DNA of 6,267 bases from Actinomycetes bacterium (GTDB lineage Bacteria; Actinomycetota; Actinomycetes; Actinomycetales; Cellulomonadaceae). This document shows, one piece after another, positions 6,193-6,267 of the stretch. Position 1 is the first letter of the stretch, and each line of letters begins with the position of its first letter. The notes under the pieces were generated by a model. It worked only from the letters and a program-made list of their open reading frames with translations. It was not told where the DNA came from and did no database searches. Both the position numbers and the translations under genes were made by a program. The stretch spans positions 1-6,267 of the forward strand of contig JAEWCA010000295.1 of the NCBI GenBank assembly GCA_023390875.1, written 5' to 3'.

Positions 6193-6232
6193 TCCACCGA
6201 CGGGCAGCCCGCCGGCCGAGGGGGTCGCGGGC

Positions 6233-6267
6233 CTGTCTGATATACACATCTGACGCTGCCGACGAAT
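6233..6267 (+). other. Sequencing adapter read-through (Nextera mosaic end + Read 1), not genomic
   Basis: CTGTCTGATATACACATCT at 6233-6251 equals the reverse complement of the 19-bp Tn5 mosaic end at 17 of 19 positions (GA for CT at 6239-6240). GACGCTGCCGACGA at 6252-6265 exactly matches the rest of the reverse-complemented Nextera Read 1 adapter. The final AT could be the first bases of an index. Base composition also drops sharply here against the surrounding GC-rich DNA. This is library adapter left at a contig end, not a mobile element. Confidence 0.96.

Noticed and set aside
6207..6232. Terminator of the last gene from GCCCGC (6207-6212) and GCGGGC (6227-6232)
   Set aside because: The 14-nt loop is long and the real downstream sequence is lost to adapter at 6233, so a T-run cannot be judged.
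6233..6251. End of a Tn5-like transposable element
   Set aside because: The mosaic-end match continues directly into the synthetic Nextera Read 1 adapter and sits at the end of the sequence, so it is library adapter and not a genomic transposon.

Overview
This is a very GC-rich stretch (roughly 70% or more by eye, with G/C-ending codons and several GTG starts). It fits an actinobacterium of the Micrococcales, Cellulomonas-like. The genus is inferred from overall style only and was not tested by any search. It holds four complete ordinary genes, one complete small membrane-protein gene and the 3' tail of another gene. The last ~35 bases are almost certainly not genomic: positions 6233-6265 match read-through into the Nextera (Tn5 mosaic-end plus Read 1) sequencing adapter with two mismatches. 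The 3' end is therefore probably a raw contig end.

Layout: (1) 1-158, the C-terminal SHOCT domain of a truncated + strand gene. (2) 237-1586 (+), a DcuA/DcuB-family C4-dicarboxylate transporter. (3) 1598-2941 (+), an M20 metallodipeptidase 11 nt downstream, whose Shine-Dalgarno overlaps the transporter stop, so the two form an operon. (4) 3035-4627 (-), a 14-TM DHA2-type (EmrB/QacA-like) MFS exporter, convergent with the dipeptidase. (5) A 118-bp divergent promoter gap carrying a perfect inverted repeat. (6) 4746-5573 (+), an alpha/beta hydrolase with an intact Ser105-Asp204-His234 triad. (7) A 241-bp gap with stem-loops, a plausible terminator and a second copy of the same kind of inverted repeat. 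(8) 5815-6192 (+), a 125-aa two-TM protein ending in a SHOCT domain.

How the genes may work together: the clearest unit is transporter plus dipeptidase. Co-translation suggests a peptide or amino-dicarboxylate use pathway in which dipeptides are cleaved in the cytoplasm and an acidic product or C4-dicarboxylate is exchanged across the membrane; this is inference. The exporter and hydrolase are divergent and may share control, but no regulator gene lies in the window. SHOCT proteins at both ends make a loose family pair.

I see no CRISPR array, tRNA, rRNA, insertion sequence, phage gene or defence system. I found no convincing new system. The points most worth checking are the adapter at the 3' end, the Dcu/M20 pairing and the recurring ACCCG-N3-CGGGT dyad.
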